Notes: generated by a model not told the origin, from the letters alone. Shown: positions 7,500 through 15,757, counted from the first letter of the stretch. The stretch: 64,000 bases of DNA from Streptomyces sp. WAC05374 (GCF_004353505.1 NZ_SMNQ01000010.1:165736-229735), one strand, 5' to 3'. Numbers and translations: made by a program.

Positions 7500-7539
7500 G
7501 AGGGCGGCCCGCGTCTCGCCAAAGCCTCGGGCCGCCCTC
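7500..7539 (+). terminator. 11-bp perfect stem-loop upstream of the primase-polymerase gene
   Basis: gagggcggccc (7500-7510) pairs with gggccgccctc (7529-7539). It lies in the 135-bp divergent gap between the nuclease-like gene and the replication genes, 39 nt before the start codon at 7578. Confidence 0.55.
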
Positions 7540-7577
7540 ATATCCAGCATCCGATCAGAGAACTGGAGACCTCCAGC

Positions 7578-8438
7578 ATGACTCAACGTGCCCTCATCCG
7601 GCGAGACCACCGTGCGGTGGCGCTCGAACTGGCTGCGGCCGGTGTGCCGGTCCTGCCTCTGCGAGCCGGAAAGGCCCCCTTCGGCAACTGCCGCCGCTGC
7701 CAGGACAACGCCTGCGGCGGCCGGCCGAACATGAAGAACTCCGGACCGTGCAAGTGCCCCGGGCCTTGCCACGGCTGGGCCGCCGCCACCACCGACCCGC
7801 ACGTCCTCACCTCCGGGCCCTGGCGCCGCGCCTGGCTGCGAGCCGAGGCGGTCGCCTACCACCCGGGCGGGGCCGGTCTGACGGTTGTAGACCTGGACAA
7901 CGCCGACGCGATCGCCTGGGCCCGCGAGACCCTGCCCACCACACAGACCGTGCCGACCACGCGCGGCGAGCACTGGCTCTACCTCGGTGCCATGCAGTCC
8001 GCGAACGCGGTACGGCCGGGCGTGGACATCAAATCCACAATGGCCTACGCCCGGTGGCTCGGGTTCGGCGCCGGCACCATGGCCTACCTGCCGGACGCCG
8101 TTCGCGCGCTGGCCGTGAAGAAGCCGTCCACGGTCCGACCAGCGCCGCGTGCCCTCGCCATGCCCGCACGGGCGGACGCCGGGGAATGCCGCCACCGCTC
8201 GCCCGCCTATCTGGAGCGTGGCATCGCCATGGCCGAGCAGCGGATCACCCAGGCGTCCAGCGCGGTGCACGTGACCGTGTATCGGACGTTTCTCGCGGTG
8301 CTGTCCAGGCATGGCCGGTGCGGCTGCCTGACCGATGCCCACGTCGGGCGGCTCTTCACCGCCGCGCAGGCCAAGGGCGAGACCGCCCGGCACTGCACCG
8401 ACGCGTGGGCCAACGCCCGCACCGCCCTGGGGATGTGA
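7578..8438 (+). CDS. Bifunctional DNA primase/polymerase (Prim-Pol) of AICE replication
   Basis: The 286-residue protein matches the Prim-Pol domain of AICE and plasmid replication modules: an N-terminal LELAAAGVPVLPLRAGKAP, a cysteine-rich zinc segment (C38, C41, C46, C58, C60, C64), the metal-binding VVDLDN (D105, D107) and TTRGEHWLYL. It would make primers and extend them at the element origin. The ATG follows a ctggag site at 7563-7568. It is separated by 3 nt from the Rep-like ATPase, so the two are co-expressed as a replication unit. The C-terminal 120 residues are helical and may bind DNA. Confidence 0.85.
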   Translation: MTQRALIRRDHRAVALELAAAGVPVLPLRAGKAPFGNCRRCQDNACGGRPNMKNSGPCKCPGPCHGWAAATTDPHVLTSGPWRRAWLRAEAVAYHPGGAGLTVVDLDNADAIAWARETLPTTQTVPTTRGEHWLYLGAMQSANAVRPGVDIKSTMAYARWLGFGAGTMAYLPDAVRALAVKKPSTVRPAPRALAMPARADAGECRHRSPAYLERGIAMAEQRITQASSAVHVTVYRTFLAVLSRHGRCGCLTDAHVGRLFTAAQAKGETARHCTDAWANARTALGM

Positions 8439-8441
8439 GCC

Positions 8442-9917
8442 ATGTCCGACGACGAAAAGAACCCCGCTCGCGAGGTCATCACCGACTATGCACAGGCGCA
8501 CTTCCGGTACTTCCGCACCGCCGACGGCACCGTCTACGCGCAGAGGAACGGCCACCCCGTGGCCCGGCCGATCCGCTCCCAGGGCACCACGGGCAGCCAC
8601 CGGCAGGAACTCATGGTCGGTCTCTTCCGCGACGGGGTGGGGGTGTTCAACGGCACAGCGCTCAAGGAAGCGCTGGACCTGATTGAAGCGCTCGCGCTCA
8701 CCGAGGACGTACAGCCGGTTCACATCCGCGTGGCCCCCGGGTTCGACGGCGCCACGTGGCTGGACCTGGGCCGCAACGACGGGCGATCAGTCCGTATCCA
8801 CCCCACCGGGTGGGACATCGCCGTCCCGGACCCGCGCGAGGTGTGCTGGCGGCGCACCCAGCTCACCGGGGAACTGCCCCTGCCGGCCAAGGACACTGAT
8901 GGCAAGGGCATCGATCTGCTGCTGAGGCTGTGCAACTTCGCCAACGCGGAGACCGAGTGCCTGGCCATCGCCTGGCTCATCGGCTGCCTCGGCCCCTCCG
9001 TTCCCGTCCCCGCCCCGTTCCTCACCGGCCCCCAGGGGGCGGGCAAGTCCACCGCCGGGCGGATGCTCGTGCGGATCATCGAGGGCATGAGCGGCGACCT
9101 GCGCCGCGCCCCGAAGGACGAGGAGAACCTGACGGCAGCCGTCGCCGCCGGTTGGGTCACCGCCCTAGACAACCTCTCCCACATGACCCCGGACCTCTCG
9201 GACGCCATGTGCTGCATCGTCACCGGCGCCGAAAACGTCAAGCGAGCCCTGTTCACCGATGGGGACGTCTTCCGCGCCCGCTACCGCCGCCCGATGCTGC
9301 TGACCGGCATCGACGTCGGCGTCATCCGGCCCGACCTTGCCGAACGTCTCCTTCCGCTGCGTCTGGAGCGTCCGCGTGTGCGACGTACCGAGGCGGAGCT
9401 GTGGGTGGAGTACGAACAGGTGCTGCCCGTCATCCTCGGCTCGCTCCTGGACCTGACGGTGAAGGTGCGGGCCGCCGAGGCAGACATCCCGACCGATCTG
9501 CGGATGGCCGACTTTGCGCACCTGTGCGCGCAGCTCGACGCCGCGACCGGCTTTGGCTCGCTGGGCGCCTACCGGGCCAGCCTGGACGACCTCAACGACG
9601 ACGTCATCGAAGGCGACCTCCTCGCACAGACCGTGCTTAAGCACGCCGCCGGCATGACGCCGGGCGCAGAGACGCGGATGACGTCCTCGGAGTGGCTGCA
9701 CGCCCTCACCGGCCTCTACAGCGGCGAGGAGTGCCGTCCCCTGCCCAAAGGCTGGCCCACCACCGGCAAAGTCCTCTCCGACCGCCTCAAGCGCCTCCAA
9801 CCCACCCTCGCCGCCCGGGGCGTCCTCATCGACTGGGGCCGCACCGGCACCTCCCGCTACATCGCCATGACCCGCCCACCCACACCCGTCGCACACCAGC
9901 AGGAAGCACTGCACTGA
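8442..9917 (+). CDS. Rep-like ATPase/helicase of the AICE replication module
   Basis: The 491-residue protein carries a Walker A motif TGPQGAGKST (195-204) and a Walker B-like VTALDNLS (240-247), followed by an arginine-rich RLLPLRLERPRVRR segment. This matches the ATP-binding partner that follows Prim-Pol genes in AICEs and would act as a replicative helicase or initiator. The ATG lies 3 nt after the Prim-Pol stop. The C-terminus (VLSDRLKRLQPTLAARGVLID...SRYIAM) looks like a winged helix that could contact the repeats found downstream at 10107-10314. Helicase activity is inferred. Confidence 0.82.
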   Translation: MSDDEKNPAREVITDYAQAHFRYFRTADGTVYAQRNGHPVARPIRSQGTTGSHRQELMVGLFRDGVGVFNGTALKEALDLIEALALTEDVQPVHIRVAPGFDGATWLDLGRNDGRSVRIHPTGWDIAVPDPREVCWRRTQLTGELPLPAKDTDGKGIDLLLRLCNFANAETECLAIAWLIGCLGPSVPVPAPFLTGPQGAGKSTAGRMLVRIIEGMSGDLRRAPKDEENLTAAVAAGWVTALDNLSHMTPDLSDAMCCIVTGAENVKRALFTDGDVFRARYRRPMLLTGIDVGVIRPDLAERLLPLRLERPRVRRTEAELWVEYEQVLPVILGSLLDLTVKVRAAEADIPTDLRMADFAHLCAQLDAATGFGSLGAYRASLDDLNDDVIEGDLLAQTVLKHAAGMTPGAETRMTSSEWLHALTGLYSGEECRPLPKGWPTTGKVLSDRLKRLQPTLAARGVLIDWGRTGTSRYIAMTRPPTPVAHQQEALH

Positions 9918-9950
9918 CCTGCCGCGCCATAACCGTGCGGCGCGGGACAA

Positions 9951-9992
9951 GCAAGAAGAGCACCGGGCGCCACGCGGTCGTGCTCTTCTTGC
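9951..9992 (+). terminator. 13-bp perfect hairpin after the Rep-like gene
   Basis: gcaagaagagcac (9951-9963) pairs perfectly with gtgctcttcttgc (9980-9992) over a 16-nt loop, 33 nt after the stop codon of the Rep-like gene. It is probably the terminator of the replication operon. Confidence 0.65.
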
Positions 9993-10106
9993 AGTTCGGC
10001 GGCTCGCCGCCGCCCGATGGTCGCGCCGCGAAGCGGCTCCGCATTCCCTCCCTGAGCCGCACCGCACCACAACAGACACCCCCCTTTGTCCTAAGGGAAG
10101 AGACGC

Positions 10107-10314
10107 TGCGTCATCTGCGTCACCCTGGGGCAGGAAACGGCCCCTGACCAGCCGCAATAAGAGTGACGCAGACGGCGACGGCTGCGTCATCCCGCGTCAT
10201 CTGCGTCATCGGTGACACAGGCCGTGCGTCACCGATGACGCACCCCACCTCCCGCCGCGTCACAAGAAACCGCAGCTCAGACGCATGACGTGACGCAGAT
10301 GACGCAGTGACGCA
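10107..10314. repeat. Iteron-like array of TGACGCA/TGCGTCA, candidate replication origin
   Basis: The 7-mer TGCGTCA occurs at 10107, 10116, 10183, 10202 and 10225, and its complement TGACGCA at 10164, 10236, 10291, 10300 and 10308: ten exact copies in 208 bp, plus degenerate ones. Pairs are spaced 8-9 bp apart at both ends. A 9-bp dyad atcggtgac/gtcaccgat (10208-10216, 10228-10236) marks the centre. The array lies in a gene-free gap between the Rep-like gene and the excisionase gene. This suits an iteron origin bound by the Rep protein; an operator for the xis-int promoter is the main alternative. Confidence 0.7.
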
Positions 10315-10378
10315 GAAATCCCCACCTCGGACAGGTGCACGCGCGAGCCACCTAATACCGCTTCCGGAGGAGACGCCA

Positions 10379-10609
10379 GTGCCACCCGACACCGACCCCC
10401 GGACCACGCTCCGGGCAGGACTCCCGGACCGCTACCTCACCCCCGACGACATCGCCGAACTCTTCGACGTGCCCAAAGAGACCGTCTACCAGTGGCGCAA
10501 GAAGCGCACCGGCCCCCCAGGCTTCCGCGTCGGCAAGCACATCCGCTACGACCCCGCCGCCGTCCATCGCTGGGCCGCCGAGCGCATGGCCGCCGACCAG
10601 GCCGCCTGA
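10379..10609 (+). CDS. xis: Excisionase-like MerR-type helix-turn-helix protein
   Basis: The 76-residue protein is a single helix-turn-helix unit of the excisionase/HTH_17 type (YLTPDDIAELFDVPKETVYQ, then WRKKRTGPPGFRVGKHIRYD). Such proteins bind and bend element ends to direct integrase toward excision, and may also regulate int. The GTG at 10379 follows a ggaggag site at 10366-10372; an earlier ATG at 10307 would start inside the repeat array and lacks a ribosome site. It lies 80 nt before the integrase gene, in the usual xis-int order. Confidence 0.85.
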   Translation: MPPDTDPRTTLRAGLPDRYLTPDDIAELFDVPKETVYQWRKKRTGPPGFRVGKHIRYDPAAVHRWAAERMAADQAA

Positions 10610-10634
10610 CACCCCCAACTACCGATACGCCACG

Positions 10635-10661
10635 AGGGCGGGCTGCCCAGCAGCCCGCCCT
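10635..10661 (+). terminator. 11-bp hairpin with T-run between xis and int
   Basis: agggcgggctg (10635-10645) pairs with cagcccgccct (10651-10661) over a 5-nt loop and is followed by ttt. This looks like a classic intrinsic terminator and would reduce read-through from xis into int, or act as an attenuator. It is 29 nt before the integrase start. Confidence 0.65.
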
Positions 10662-10689
10662 TTCGCGCCCACGAAGGGACCACCCCTCC

Positions 10690-11955
10690 ATGGCAGGCCA
10701 CATCCAAGACCGATGGTTCAAGACCGTCACCGGCCCCGACGGCAAGCCCGTCAAGGTCAAGACCGATCGCCACGGATCGGGCCTCCGGTACCGTGCCCGG
10801 TACGTCGGCCCGGACGGCACCGAGAAGAGCAAGTCGTTCCGCGACAGGGAATTGCGGCTCGCCAAACAGTGGCTCACGCAGATCGAAGCCGACATGTCGC
10901 GCGGCCAGTACATCGACCCGCGCGCCGCGCGGACCACGTTCCGGCAGTACGCGGAACGCTGGGTCAAGACGCACACCGGAGAGATCAACAGTCGAGAGGC
11001 TGCGGAGCGTCGTCTGCGGCTGCACGCCTATCCCCATATCGGCTCGCGCCCGCTCGGCTCCTTCAAGCCCGAGCACATCCGCGCCTGGATCGCCGACCTG
11101 GAAGCGACCGTGCCGGCCGAGTCGCACCGCCGCATCATCGTCGGCACCGTCTCCGCAGCGCTGAGCGCGGCGGTCGACGACGGGCTGCTCAGCAAGAACC
11201 CGTGCCGCGCCCGCACGGTGCAGCTCCCGAAACCGGGCAAGCCGCGCGTCGTCCCGTGGACGGCAGAGCAGGTCTTCGGCGTACGCGCTGCCCTCCCCCG
11301 GCGCTACCAGGCCGCCGTGGACGCTGGGGCAGGATGCGGGCTTCGACAGGGTGAGATCTTCGGTCTGGCTGTCGACGAACTCGACTACGTGGGTGGGTGG
11401 CTGGCTGTGGGCCATCAACTCAAGCGCATTCGAGGCAAGTACGTCTTCGCCCTACCCAAGGGTGGAAAGGTCCGAAACGTACCGCTGCCGAAGGCGGTGG
11501 CCGCCGCCCTTCGGGACCATGTGAAGGAGTTCGAGCCGATCGACGTGACGCTTCCGTGGCGCACGCCTGACGGACCCCTCGTGACTAAGCGGCTCATCTT
11601 CAGCGGAGTCGAGGGGAGGCATGTACGCGTGAGCCACTTCAACGATCACCGTTGGAAGCCTGCCTTGGCCGCCGCAGGCATCATCCCCAACCCGGAAGCG
11701 GACGAGCGGTACGCGTCGGCACGCGAGCACGGCATGCACGCGCTCAGGCACTTCTACGCGTCCGTCCTGCTGGACGCCGGCGAGAACATCCGGGCCCTGA
11801 GTCAGTACCTCGGTCACAGCGATCCCGGGTTCACGCTCAGGACGTACACGCACCTGATGCCGAGCAGTGAGGGGCGGACCCGGAAGGCCGTCGACAGCCT
11901 CTATCTGGCGTCGAATCCTCAAGATCACGGCCCAGAGACGGCCCAAGCCGCATGA
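10690..11955 (+). CDS. int: Tyrosine recombinase integrase of the AICE
   Basis: The 421-residue protein has an N-terminal arm-binding-type region, a SAM-like core-binding domain (about 80-180) and a C-terminal catalytic domain with the full tyrosine-recombinase set: R219 in GCGLRQGE, K257 in LPKGGK, H350 and R353 in HALRH, H376 in YLGHSD and the nucleophile Y386 in RTYTHLMP. It catalyses site-specific integration and, with the excisionase, excision. The ATG follows a gaagg site at 10673-10677. The gene ends about 50 bp from a truncated sulfatase, so attR should lie in that gap or in the first bases of the sulfatase remnant. Confidence 0.93.
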   Translation: MAGHIQDRWFKTVTGPDGKPVKVKTDRHGSGLRYRARYVGPDGTEKSKSFRDRELRLAKQWLTQIEADMSRGQYIDPRAARTTFRQYAERWVKTHTGEINSREAAERRLRLHAYPHIGSRPLGSFKPEHIRAWIADLEATVPAESHRRIIVGTVSAALSAAVDDGLLSKNPCRARTVQLPKPGKPRVVPWTAEQVFGVRAALPRRYQAAVDAGAGCGLRQGEIFGLAVDELDYVGGWLAVGHQLKRIRGKYVFALPKGGKVRNVPLPKAVAAALRDHVKEFEPIDVTLPWRTPDGPLVTKRLIFSGVEGRHVRVSHFNDHRWKPALAAAGIIPNPEADERYASAREHGMHALRHFYASVLLDAGENIRALSQYLGHSDPGFTLRTYTHLMPSSEGRTRKAVDSLYLASNPQDHGPETAQAA

Positions 11956-12030
11956 TCCGGCCCCGCCCAGAGCTATACGCCCTGGTCGGGGCCCCGTCAC
12001 ATTAAATCGCGCGGACTTCATCTACAACTG
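11956..12030. other. Probable right attachment site region (attR)
   Basis: This stretch joins the integrase stop to the sulfatase homology, which becomes recognisable at about 12011 (ADFIYNW). Integrases of this type recombine at a site beside their own gene, so the crossover core should be here. No tRNA is present, which is unusual for AICEs. The core cannot be delimited because the left end is outside the window. Confidence 0.5.
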
Positions 12031-12478
12031 GCCCCTTTCGGGAAACAAGGGCTCCCTCCAGGAGGGCGGCATCCGGGTGCCGACCATCGTGCGCTGGCCC
12101 GCCCGCCTCGAAGGACGGCAGGTGAGCGACGAGCCGGTGTTCTCGCCGGACTGGACGGCCACCCTCCTGGAGCTGGCCGGGGCCCGCCCCCACCCCGCGT
12201 ACCCCCTCGACGGCACCAGCCTCGCCGGCCACCTGCTGCGCGGCGAGACGGTTCCGGACCGGCCGCTGTTCTGGCGGGTGCGCGGGGAGCGGGCGCTGCG
12301 GCGGGGCGACTGGAAGTACTACCGCGGCAAGGACGGCCGCGACCGGCTGTTCCACCTCCCGTCCGACCAGCGGGAGCAGGCGGACAGGGCGGCGGCCGAA
12401 CCGGCCCTGCTCGGCGAGCTGAGGGCCGCGTGGGAGCGGATCGACGCCGGACTGCTCCCGTACCCCGCCGAACGCTGA
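12002..12478 (+). pseudogene. C-terminal remnant of a sulfatase interrupted by the AICE
   Basis: The frame from about 12002 to the TGA at 12476 encodes the last third of a type I sulfatase: NWPLSGNKGSLQEGGIRVP, IVRWPARL, FSPDWTATLLELAGA, DGTSLAGHLL and RRGDWKYYRG. The N-terminal half with the formylglycine C-x-P-x-R site and the metal-binding DDxG segment is missing, and no start codon or ribosome site precedes it. Family enzymes hydrolyse sulfate esters. The break coincides with the integrase end of the AICE, so the 5' part should lie beyond the left end of the element, outside this window. As it stands it cannot be functional. Confidence 0.8.
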
Positions 12479-12530
12479 CCCCGCCGCGCCGGGCCGCCGG
12501 CCTCCTCCCCAGGGGGTCGGCGCGGCGCCC

Positions 12531-13904
12531 TTAAGGCACCCCGTCCGCCCCGTCCCGCCGCCCCCACTGCACCGCCAGCACCACCAGGCCCACCGCCAGC
12601 CACAGCGCACCCACCAGCAGGGCGGAGGTGGCCGCCTCCGCGACGACCGCGAGCAGCACCACCGCGCCCACCACCGGCAACACCAGGTGCCGCAGCCAGT
12701 GCGGCGGCGCCCCCGTCCCCGCCCTCCGCACCACGAACCACCCCACCACGCTCGCGTGCAGCAGGACGAACGCCGTCAGCGCCCCGATGTTCACCACCGA
12801 CACCAGGTGGTCCATCCCGTCGCCGCGCCGCGCCGCCCACACGGCCGCCACCATGGTGACCGCGGCGGCCAGCAGCAGCGCCACGCGCGGCACCCCCGCG
12901 TCCGTACGCGCCAGCACGCGCGGCAGCCGCCGGTCGCGGGCCATCGCGAACAGCAGCCGGCCCGCCGCGGCCTGCCCCGCCAGCGCCGCGAACGCCGCCC
13001 CGATCGCCTTGCTCGCCGCCACCAGGTCGTGCAGCCACGCCCCGACCGAGGCGTTGACGGCGTCGTAGAACGCCGAGCCCTGCCGTGCCGGCTCCGCCGC
13101 CAGCCGCGCCGACGAGACCGGCTCCAGCAGCGCCACCAGATACGTCTGCGCCATGAACAGCAGCCCCGTGAGAGCCAGGCAGAACAGCACCGCCCGCGCC
13201 ACCTTCGCCGGCTCCCCGACCACCTCCTCCGCGAACGACGCGATCGCGTCGAAGCCCAGGTACGACAGCACCGCCACGGACACGGCCCCCAGCACCGCGC
13301 CCAGGGAGAAGCCCACGTCCCCGGTGAACGGCGACAGCCACCCGCGCTGCGCCCCGTCCCGTACCAGCACCACGACCGCCGACACCACGAACACCAGCAG
13401 TACGGCGATCTCCACCGCCAGCACCGCGAACCCGACCCGCGCGGCCGCCCGCACGCCCCACAGGTTGAGCAGCGTGGTGACCACCACCGCGAGCGCCGTC
13501 CACACCCACCGGTTCACGGCGGGCACCAGCGCCTCCATGGCGATGCCCGCGAAGAGGTACGCGACGGCCGGGATCAGCAGGTAGTCGAGCATCGCCATCC
13601 ACCCGGCGAGGAAACCCGGCCCCTCACCCAGCCCCTTGCGCGCGTACGCGAACACCGACCCCGCCCGGGGGGCCACCCGGACCATCTGCGCGTAGCTGAA
13701 TGCGGTGAACGCCATCGCCACCGTCGCCACCAGGTACACCAGCGCCACGGCACCGTGCGACCGGGCGTCCAGAGTGCCGAAGATGCCGACCGGCGCCATG
13801 GGGGCGATGAACAGCAACCCGTAGACCACGAGGTCCCGGAAGCCGAGCTCCCGCCGCAGCCAGGTGTGCCCGCCCGTCCCCCGCGTACTGGTGACCTTGG
13901 ACAT
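12531..13904 (-). CDS. APC superfamily amino acid permease
   Basis: The 457-residue protein has about twelve hydrophobic segments and the typical APC opening (LRRELGFRDLVVYGLLFIAP, then APVGIFG), followed by AMAFTAFSYAQM. Such proteins import amino acids or related amines by proton symport or exchange; the substrate cannot be told. The start codon at 13904 precedes MSKVTS and sits 63 bp from the divergent ispH start, so the two genes share a short promoter region. The C-terminus has WGRRDG and a charged tail. The downstream neighbour is the broken sulfatase, in convergent orientation. Confidence 0.85.
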   Translation of the reverse strand: MSKVTSTRGTGGHTWLRRELGFRDLVVYGLLFIAPMAPVGIFGTLDARSHGAVALVYLVATVAMAFTAFSYAQMVRVAPRAGSVFAYARKGLGEGPGFLAGWMAMLDYLLIPAVAYLFAGIAMEALVPAVNRWVWTALAVVVTTLLNLWGVRAAARVGFAVLAVEIAVLLVFVVSAVVVLVRDGAQRGWLSPFTGDVGFSLGAVLGAVSVAVLSYLGFDAIASFAEEVVGEPAKVARAVLFCLALTGLLFMAQTYLVALLEPVSSARLAAEPARQGSAFYDAVNASVGAWLHDLVAASKAIGAAFAALAGQAAAGRLLFAMARDRRLPRVLARTDAGVPRVALLLAAAVTMVAAVWAARRGDGMDHLVSVVNIGALTAFVLLHASVVGWFVVRRAGTGAPPHWLRHLVLPVVGAVVLLAVVAEAATSALLVGALWLAVGLVVLAVQWGRRDGADGVP

Positions 13905-13954
13905 GCGCCCAGTCTCAGCCACCTGGCGGATCTTCGGCCGCTCATACACGCCCT

Positions 13955-13960
13955 TACGAT
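13955..13960 (+). promoter_or_regulatory. Candidate -10 element of a leaderless ispH promoter
   Basis: TACGAT ends 7 nt before the ATG at 13968, and no ribosome binding site precedes that ATG. This spacing fits a transcript that starts at or next to the A of the start codon. Confidence 0.45.
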
Positions 13961-13967
13961 GGGGGAC

Positions 13968-14966
13968 ATGACTGCTACGCCTGCCAGCCCGTCGTCCGAC
14001 AAGCGCGTCCTCCTCGCCGCTCCGCGTGGCTACTGCGCGGGCGTGGACCGTGCCGTGATCGCCGTGGAGAAGGCTCTGGAGCAGTACGGCTCGCCGATCT
14101 ACGTCCGGCACGAGATCGTGCACAACAAGTACGTCGTCCAGACCCTGGAGAAGAAGGGCGCCATCTTCGTCGACGAGACGGCGGAGGTCCCCGAGGGGTC
14201 CATCGTCATGTTCTCCGCGCACGGCGTGGCACCGACCGTCCACCAGGAGGCCGCCGAGCGCAAGCTCGCGACGATCGACGCGACCTGCCCCCTGGTCACC
14301 AAGGTCCACAAGGAGGCGGTCCGGTTCGCGAACGAGGACTTCGACATCCTCCTGATCGGCCACGAGGGCCACGAGGAGGTCATCGGCACCTCCGGTGAGG
14401 CCCCGGACCACATCACGCTGGTCGACGGCCCCGAGGACGTCGAGAACGTCACCGTGCGCGACGAGAGCAAGGTCGTGTGGCTCTCCCAGACCACCCTGTC
14501 GGTCGACGAGACCATGGAGACGGTCGACAAGCTGAAGGAGAAGTTCCCCAAGCTGATCTCGCCGCCGAGCGACGACATCTGCTACGCCACGCAGAACCGC
14601 CAGACCGCCGTCAAGCAGATGGGCGCCGAGGCGGACCTGGTCATCGTCGTCGGCTCGAAGAACTCCTCCAACTCCGTCCGGCTCGTCGAGGTCGCCCTGG
14701 GCGCGGGCGCGAAGGACGCCCACCTGGTGGACTTCGCCGACGAGATCGACGAGGCGTGGCTGGAAGGCGTCTCCACGGTCGGCGTCACCTCCGGTGCCTC
14801 CGTGCCCGAGGTGCTGGTCGAGGGCGTACTGGAGTGGCTGGCGGGGCACGGCTTCGAGGACGTGGAGATCGTGAAGGCCGCCGAGGAGTCGATCACCTTC
14901 TCGCTGCCCAAGGAACTGCGCCGGGACCTGCGCGCCGAGGCAGCCGCCCTCCACAAGAAGCAGTGA
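13968..14966 (+). CDS. ispH: 4-hydroxy-3-methylbut-2-enyl diphosphate reductase (IspH/LytB)
   Basis: The 332-residue enzyme catalyses the last step of the MEP pathway, reducing HMBPP to isopentenyl and dimethylallyl diphosphate with a [4Fe-4S] cluster. The three cluster cysteines are visible: C23 in GYCAGV, C107 in DATCPLV and C205 in DDICYAT. HGVAP (85-89) and GHEGHEEV are substrate-site motifs. The length is normal. An ATG 9 nt upstream (13959) is in frame, but the -10-like TACGAT overlaps it, so the ATG at 13968 is preferred as a leaderless start. It is followed 50 nt later by ppgK, as in other Streptomyces. Confidence 0.95.
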   Translation: MTATPASPSSDKRVLLAAPRGYCAGVDRAVIAVEKALEQYGSPIYVRHEIVHNKYVVQTLEKKGAIFVDETAEVPEGSIVMFSAHGVAPTVHQEAAERKLATIDATCPLVTKVHKEAVRFANEDFDILLIGHEGHEEVIGTSGEAPDHITLVDGPEDVENVTVRDESKVVWLSQTTLSVDETMETVDKLKEKFPKLISPPSDDICYATQNRQTAVKQMGAEADLVIVVGSKNSSNSVRLVEVALGAGAKDAHLVDFADEIDEAWLEGVSTVGVTSGASVPEVLVEGVLEWLAGHGFEDVEIVKAAEESITFSLPKELRRDLRAEAAALHKKQ

Positions 14967-15003
14967 TCGCCGACGAGAAGCAGTGACCGTCAGCGGCTCC
15001 CCG

Positions 15004-15009
15004 TAACGT
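15004..15009 (+). promoter_or_regulatory. Candidate -10 element of a leaderless ppgK promoter
   Basis: TAACGT ends 7 nt before the ATG at 15017, with no ribosome binding site. The layout is the same as for ispH. Confidence 0.4.
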
Positions 15010-15016
15010 TGAGTCC

Positions 15017-15757
15017 ATGAACGTCTTCGGAGTGGACATCGGCGGGTCGGGGATCAAGGGCGCTCCCGTGGACCTGGAGCGCGGGGATCTGGCCGAGCCC
15101 CGCCACAAAGTACTGACACCGCAGCCCGCCACACCCGAGGGTGTCGCGGGCTGCGTCGCCGAGGTCGTCGAGCACTTCGGCTGGTCGGGCCCCATCGGCG
15201 TCACCTTCCCCGGTGTCGTCACGGGCTCCACCATCCGTACGGCGGCGAACGTGGACAAGGGCTGGGTCGGCGTCGACGCCGCCGCGCTGCTCGGCGACCG
15301 CCTGGGCGGCCTGCCGGTCACGGTCCTCAACGACGCCGACGCGGCCGGGGTGGCGGAGATGACCTTCGGCGCGGGACGGGGCCGCAAGGGCACGGTGATC
15401 CTGCTGACCTTCGGCACGGGCATCGGGAGCGCGGTCTTCACCGACGGCAGGCTGGTGCCCAACACCGAGCTCGGCCATCTGGAGCTGGACGGCCACGAGG
15501 CGGAGAAGCGGGCGTCGACGAAGGTCAAGGACGACAAGGACCTGAGCTGGGAGGACTGGGCCCACCGGGTGAAGAAGTACCTGGACCACGTCGAGATGCT
15601 GTTCTCGCCCGAGCTGTTCATCGTGGGCGGCGGCGTGAGCCGCAAGGCGGAGAAGTTCCTGCCGCTGATCAAGGGCATCCGTGCCGAGATCGTCCCGGCG
15701 GAGCTCCAGAACAACGCGGGCATCGTGGGCGCGGCGATGGCGGCCGTCCCCCGCTGA
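15017..15757 (+). CDS. ppgK: Polyphosphate glucokinase
   Basis: The 246-residue ROK-family sugar kinase phosphorylates glucose with polyphosphate (and usually ATP) as donor. It opens with the phosphate-binding FGVDIGGSGIKG. LNDADAAG carries the catalytic aspartate, LTFGTGIGSAVF is the second phosphate loop and ELGHLELDG lies near the sugar site. The KRASTKVKDDKDLSWEDWA segment is typical of actinobacterial PpgK, which lacks the CxCGxxGC zinc motif of other ROK kinases. The length is normal. It is convergent with the DUF6542 gene, 39 bp from its end, and provides glucose 6-phosphate in the cytosol. Confidence 0.93.
   Translation: MNVFGVDIGGSGIKGAPVDLERGDLAEPRHKVLTPQPATPEGVAGCVAEVVEHFGWSGPIGVTFPGVVTGSTIRTAANVDKGWVGVDAAALLGDRLGGLPVTVLNDADAAGVAEMTFGAGRGRKGTVILLTFGTGIGSAVFTDGRLVPNTELGHLELDGHEAEKRASTKVKDDKDLSWEDWAHRVKKYLDHVEMLFSPELFIVGGGVSRKAEKFLPLIKGIRAEIVPAELQNNAGIVGAAMAAVPR

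Larger units (their letters stand above)
1..12010. mobile_element. Actinomycete integrative and conjugative element (AICE), right part
   Basis: The segment carries the three hallmarks of an AICE: a tyrosine integrase with an excisionase-like gene (10379-11955), a primase-polymerase plus Rep-like ATPase (7578-9917) and a single FtsK-type translocase TraB (3603-5672), with small spread-like membrane genes between them. Fourteen of its genes lie on the plus strand in short overlapping groups; only the nuclease-like gene at 6417-7442 is reversed. The integrase ends about 50 bp before a truncated sulfatase, which marks the right boundary. The left boundary is not visible, so regulators usual for such elements (KorA/Pra types) may lie outside the window. 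The exact right end is uncertain by some tens of bases. Confidence 0.93.

Noticed and set aside
12687..13960. Long open frame antisense to the APC permease, continuous with ispH
   Set aside because: It is the histidine/arginine-rich mirror of the permease; the reverse strand encodes clear membrane helices and ispH has its own start at 13968.
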